DNA of 15,719 nt from Elusimicrobia bacterium RIFCSPLOWO2_01_FULL_59_12 (GTDB taxonomy: Bacteria > Elusimicrobiota > Elusimicrobia > 2-01-FULL-59-12). Where the stretch lies: NCBI GenBank assembly GCA_001800075.1, contig MGUR01000062.1, positions 46,428 to 62,146 of the forward strand, in the 5' to 3' direction. The notes under the pieces are model-generated. The model ran no database searches. It saw nothing but the letters and a program-made list of their open reading frames with translations, and was not told where the DNA came from. Every line of letters starts with the position of its first letter. Within the stretch, counting starts at the first letter, position 1. Position numbers and translations under genes: made by a program. Positions 12,901 to 15,719 of this stretch are shown here, piece by piece.

Positions 12901-15719
12901 GGTCAAATCTCCGGCAGCATCACGCTGCCCGGAGGACAATCGGATTACAACCAGGTGCATATCTCTCTACAAGGACCGGGAGGGCGCGAGATCGACCTGG
13001 CGTCCGGCCCGCCCTATGCCATCACCGGCCTGAACACCGGCTATTACAGCCTGGTCGCGACCTACTTGACCACGGGCATGCAGATCCGCCGGCCCATCGC
13101 CGTCACCAACGGGCAAACCACGACGCTCAACTTAAATTTAAGCGGCGCCACCTACGGGATCACGGGGAGCGTCTCCGTGCAGAGCGGCTTCACGATGCTC
13201 AATGCCAGCGGCGCGGTCGTCACGATCAATACGCTCGGCGATTTGCTTGATACGGCGACGACTCAAACGCTGACTCTGGGCGGCGTTCCGATACACACCA
13301 GCACGGGCGTGCAGTGCCAGGGCGGGACCCCTTCCGTTGTGCCCGCGGCGCGCGTGGAAGCCTTCCCGAAAAACTTCAACTCCTATGATCAGGCCAACCG
13401 CAGCGGCTTATCAAACTGCTTCGGCGTAGGCGAGTACCGGCACGGAACGATCGCGGCGGACGGCTCCTATGCCATCGCCGGCCTGACGCCGGGTCTCTGG
13501 GAAGTTAACGTTTACCCTTATTTCGACGCCACCGACAGCCCGAATGTGGCCGTCGTCAAGCAGGTCGTGTCGGTCGTCGGCTCCACGGTGACCGGCGTTG
13601 ATTTCGGCCTTTCCGACGGCAACAGCGCGTCCGGCACGGTCTACCTCCCGCCCGGCGCCACCGACTGGCGCACCTTCGATCTGAGCGTGGTCACCGACCG
13701 CGGAGATACGGTCCAGTCCGACTCGGTGCAAATCGGAGCGGCGGGCAGTCCCGCGGCTTCCGAATCGTTCACCATTCCGAGCTTGGCGCCGGGACGGTAC
13801 GCGATCGTCCTGCGCGATCTCGGGACCTACGACAACATCCTCAACCGCAGGGTGACCCAATACGTCGCCAAGCCGGTCCAATTCGAAATCACGGGCGGTG
13901 ACCAAAGCGGGATCGACATCCAGCTGGTCACGGCGGCCCGCGTCGTCGGTTCGCTCGCCATCGAGGGCGCCAACCCGGACGGCACGCCGTTCCTGACCCT
14001 GATCACCCCGTCAAACGTCAACACCCTGCCGGACAGCTTCCGCATCTTCGCGCAGGCCAATCCCTGGGTTCCCAGCGGGTATGCCGAGGCCGCGCGGGGC
14101 TCCTCCGGGCCGCGCATCGAAATCGACGCCAACAACCAGTTCTCCATAGATGGCTTGATCGCCGGCACCTACGACGTCACTTTTAAGCAGGACTCCTTCG
14201 GATCGTCCGTTCAGGGCCAGGGAAGCCTCAACATCGCCGCGACCACCAAGGGCGCCGTGGTCCTCACACAGGGCCAGACGCTGGACCTGGGAACGATCAC
14301 GCTCAAACCAGGCCTCTCTATATCGGGGACCGTGACGGACTCCGCCGGCACGCCGCTTTCCAACATTCGCGTGCGGGCGTATCCATCCAACTCCCAGCAT
14401 GGCCGCGACGGCCAGGAAACGTTTACGGACAGTGACGGGCGCTATGCCTTCTCAGGCCTGAGCCCGGATGTGCGAATCTATGATTTTGTGGCCGCGCCGA
14501 GGCCGCACCCCGGCGAAACGGTCCAATCGGTGCCGTACGGCCAGATCCGCCGGCTGGCGGTGGATGTCACGGGGGTCCCCGCGCCCACAATTGATTTCTC
14601 GCTGAAGGATGCGAACGCCGGCCTGACCGGGCGGGTCGTCACCATCGACGGCGGGCCGCTGTCCTACCCCGTGGGCGATAACGAAGGTTATCCCGCGGCG
14701 GCCGTGTTCCTGAAACTGCAAGGGGACCGGGTCGCGGACGATCCGCTCGGCGATGAAAGCGCCACCGCGCTCAACGGGACGTTCAACATCGCCCATCTGC
14801 CGGCGGGCGCCTATGACATCACCGTTCAGTGCCTGGGATACCGCCCGCTTAAGCTGACCGGCGTCGCGCTTTCGAATACCGTCAGGGACCTGGGCACGCT
14901 CACGCTTCAAACCGGCCCGTCCCTGAACGTCACGCTGGCCAAACCGGACGGCTCCGCGGTGAACACCGGCGATGTCCGCCAGGCCGTGGCGGCCTCCGCC
15001 GATCTGGGCAGCATCATTTTCGGCCAGATCAACAAGGACGCCCAGACAAACAACATCCTTTCGATCAAATTCGCCGGCTTCGAATTAGCTCCCAAAACCT
15101 ACTCCGTCCTGCTCTTCGATGACCGAGACAACATCATCGTGCCTTCGGAAGGGAAGGGGCTGGCGTTCACCACCTCGACCGACGCCCTTTCAAAATCCCT
15201 GACGTTCCAGCCCTCCGCCCCGCTGGCGATCGCCCACGTGCGGAAATCCGGCGCCGACATGCTGATCACGTTCTACTTTTCGCGCCCCATCCGCAACGGC
15301 CCGGGAGATCAGGACCCCTCCAGCTTTCTGACCCTCACCCGCGGCTCAGGGGTCCTGTCAAACACCGCGCTGGGCAGCGATCGCCGGCAGCTCACGGCGC
15401 AGTACGCGCCGGCGGCCGGGGAGCAGAACGCGACGCTTGAGTTCAGCGCCTCCAGCGTGGACATCAACCCCGCGACCGGCGCCGAGTTCGTGATAACCAA
15501 GACCGTCACGCTGCTTCTCGGGCAAAAAGCCGTGGCGGAAGAATCGATCAACCCCGCGCTCGGCGGCGAAGTCTCTTTGTCCGATTCCCTGGATCCATCC
15601 AATGTCTCGATCCCGGCCAACGCCCTGCTCAACACCGACGGCACCGCGGCGGACGCCACGACCTCCTACGCTTTTACGTTCGCCGCCACCGATGACGCCG
15701 GCTCGGCGGGCGCCGGGTC
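9970..15719 (+). CDS. Giant secreted multidomain Ig-like/carboxypeptidase-regulatory-like protein (gene cut by right window edge)
   Basis: The frame is open for at least 1916 codons from ATG 9970 to the window end. A signal peptide covers residues 1-22 (cleavage LQA-SP). Two fibronectin III-like domains follow (about 23-108 and 111-206, both with TTYHxRVG strands), then two unclassified beta-sandwich segments (about 214-345 and 357-481). A FlgD-type Ig-like segment with the SPNGDG motif and VWNGRSFQNQPVSNGAYAV comes next (about 495-585). About eleven carboxypeptidase-regulatory-like modules then run from about 595 to 1745; the clearest is ISGTVTDSAGTPLSNIRVRA followed by DSDGRYAFSGL (about 1449-1500). 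Near the right edge is another Ig-like unit (about 1751-1843), then a GGEVSL...VSIPANAL segment recalling ZU5-type domains. It is rich in Thr, Ser, Gly and Ala, and no enzyme motif is seen. It is probably an extracellular adhesin or matrix protein, translated with the barrel gene (11-base overlap). The C-terminal anchor or secretion signal lies outside the window. Confidence 0.85.
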   Translation, partial: MRTKPLLLSFAFSLLTAPFLQASPINPMPVEVGSDSIRMAWGLPGSTDGFIVDASSEPFPAGAPIISSITFDDTVSSLTVSPLLANTTYHLRVGDLQPGGTFYAVEFSTLPTLTEQVNGAQLTQTSSWTLRANWLALGAGGAIGYTLQASTSSDFMPVSMTTITFDFAQTTMTLSGLQPGTTYHVRVGALNWVNMPNFFVMGSTATAASTSTAAGSGLGTAAILPATASGGEVVTATVTFTVPSVGMSVGGRLEVGLPFGWGSYLQTTNPGQNGYVQVTSTAGVSFTVTPSTSQSVVIDLTSGFLAAGTQVQVAVQNIFTNCPPPNQAQAVWVMKSAMGSGSALSSIASPPVQSFVPGPAKWLSYEPWSILTVAANNPSLALRLQINDNCGRPALTSSSITITLNGLMPNGSSSPDTGVAFSTSSNFASTATFVGIPAGSSTTAFYYRTSTIGNSLSIRGDYLSPFDGASQSIWRTVNVLSSSFTFMNPSVDSGTAVNNQTSVTISPNGDGIGDLAFIRFNPSDNAIQWHVMISSDNFQTPVLDYWGYGQPSSSLVWNGRSFQNQPVSNGAYAVRLEIPGMTADNSLSITVNTAQITGTITLGGVPVSQAFVNAQRIGGTGYSFAATDAAGGYTLHGLLSGSLYNLYVNYWSTATQTNINGQRSNVTAPAANQNIALANPAVVRVAAVLPSSSPAMTFGSINIYTTNYAQNYWGNLRLLPGTTTSDNGDPFVPSTWTVISVAPGAYQMRLQLPGFDTDNSAFTVSAGQTHDVVVNLATRASIFGKLTLPAPTPVPTWISVQGTPQGSNFATVFGGAFIDVGVSTGIYSIYAVSPGTYSFIAQAFGYAPLKSTGVVVGSSSLGDPLTGGGLDFTGFSTGGRINGTLTINGNTTGEADPMTLWVSAYSPQLGQNAFTQVQLATDAAQTQSTFTIGGLANGTYQVFPPYLPGFESVPAGSRSVTVTAGTGTLNIVLNENTGQISGSITLPGGQSDYNQVHISLQGPGGREIDLASGPPYAITGLNTGYYSLVATYLTTGMQIRRPIAVTNGQTTTLNLNLSGATYGITGSVSVQSGFTMLNASGAVVTINTLGDLLDTATTQTLTLGGVPIHTSTGVQCQGGTPSVVPAARVEAFPKNFNSYDQANRSGLSNCFGVGEYRHGTIAADGSYAIAGLTPGLWEVNVYPYFDATDSPNVAVVKQVVSVVGSTVTGVDFGLSDGNSASGTVYLPPGATDWRTFDLSVVTDRGDTVQSDSVQIGAAGSPAASESFTIPSLAPGRYAIVLRDLGTYDNILNRRVTQYVAKPVQFEITGGDQSGIDIQLVTAARVVGSLAIEGANPDGTPFLTLITPSNVNTLPDSFRIFAQANPWVPSGYAEAARGSSGPRIEIDANNQFSIDGLIAGTYDVTFKQDSFGSSVQGQGSLNIAATTKGAVVLTQGQTLDLGTITLKPGLSISGTVTDSAGTPLSNIRVRAYPSNSQHGRDGQETFTDSDGRYAFSGLSPDVRIYDFVAAPRPHPGETVQSVPYGQIRRLAVDVTGVPAPTIDFSLKDANAGLTGRVVTIDGGPLSYPVGDNEGYPAAAVFLKLQGDRVADDPLGDESATALNGTFNIAHLPAGAYDITVQCLGYRPLKLTGVALSNTVRDLGTLTLQTGPSLNVTLAKPDGSAVNTGDVRQAVAASADLGSIIFGQINKDAQTNNILSIKFAGFELAPKTYSVLLFDDRDNIIVPSEGKGLAFTTSTDALSKSLTFQPSAPLAIAHVRKSGADMLITFYFSRPIRNGPGDQDPSSFLTLTRGSGVLSNTALGSDRRQLTAQYAPAAGEQNATLEFSASSVDINPATGAEFVITKTVTLLLGQKAVAEESINPALGGEVSLSDSLDPSNVSIPANALLNTDGTAADATTSYAFTFAATDDAGSAGAG

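Noticed and set aside
10195..15659. Many minus-strand open frames opposite the giant gene
   Set aside because: They are high-G+C shadows with Arg/Gly/Asp-rich translations; the plus frame is open over 5.7 kb with a signal peptide and recognisable domains.

Overview
The window comes from a Gram-negative bacterium with high G+C content. Supporting signs are an outer-membrane beta-barrel protein, several Sec signal peptides, a periplasmic FecR-type protein and the squalene route used for hopanoids. I cannot name the lineage from sequence alone. Giant Ig-like surface proteins and palindromic intergenic repeats are common in uncultured phyla such as Elusimicrobiota, Omnitrophota and Nitrospirota-like groups, but that is only a guess.

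Left part (1-5434, minus strand, transcribed right to left): tRNA-Met(CAU), a glycerophosphodiester phosphodiesterase, a HAD-superfamily phosphatase, hpnC, hpnD, hpnE, and the start of acetyl-CoA synthetase (acs), which leaves the window at position 1. HpnC, HpnD and HpnE together convert farnesyl diphosphate to squalene via presqualene diphosphate and hydroxysqualene. HAD/hpnC, hpnC/hpnD and hpnE/acs overlap by a few bases, so this looks like an operon. Palindromic repeats sit at both ends of hpnC and in the hpnD-hpnE gap. They appear to encode the two ends of HpnC and to supply the ribosome binding site of hpnE.

Middle (5517-7109): a short palindrome-containing spacer, then a membrane-anchored SGNH/GDSL hydrolase on the minus strand. 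A divergent intergenic region follows, holding a sigma70-type promoter and a clear class I cyclic-di-GMP riboswitch (GEMM-I) on the plus strand.

Right part (7110-15719, plus strand): three tightly packed genes under that riboswitch. They are a secreted FecR-domain protein, an outer-membrane beta-barrel, and a giant secreted protein of at least 1916 residues that is still open at the right edge. The giant protein has two fibronectin III-like domains, a FlgD-type Ig-like segment and about eleven carboxypeptidase-regulatory-like beta-sandwich modules. The gaps (3 bases, then an 11-base overlap) suggest one transcript. The simplest reading is a surface or adhesion apparatus whose production is set by cyclic-di-GMP. 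This riboswitch-FecR-barrel-giant protein cassette is the most interesting thing in the window.
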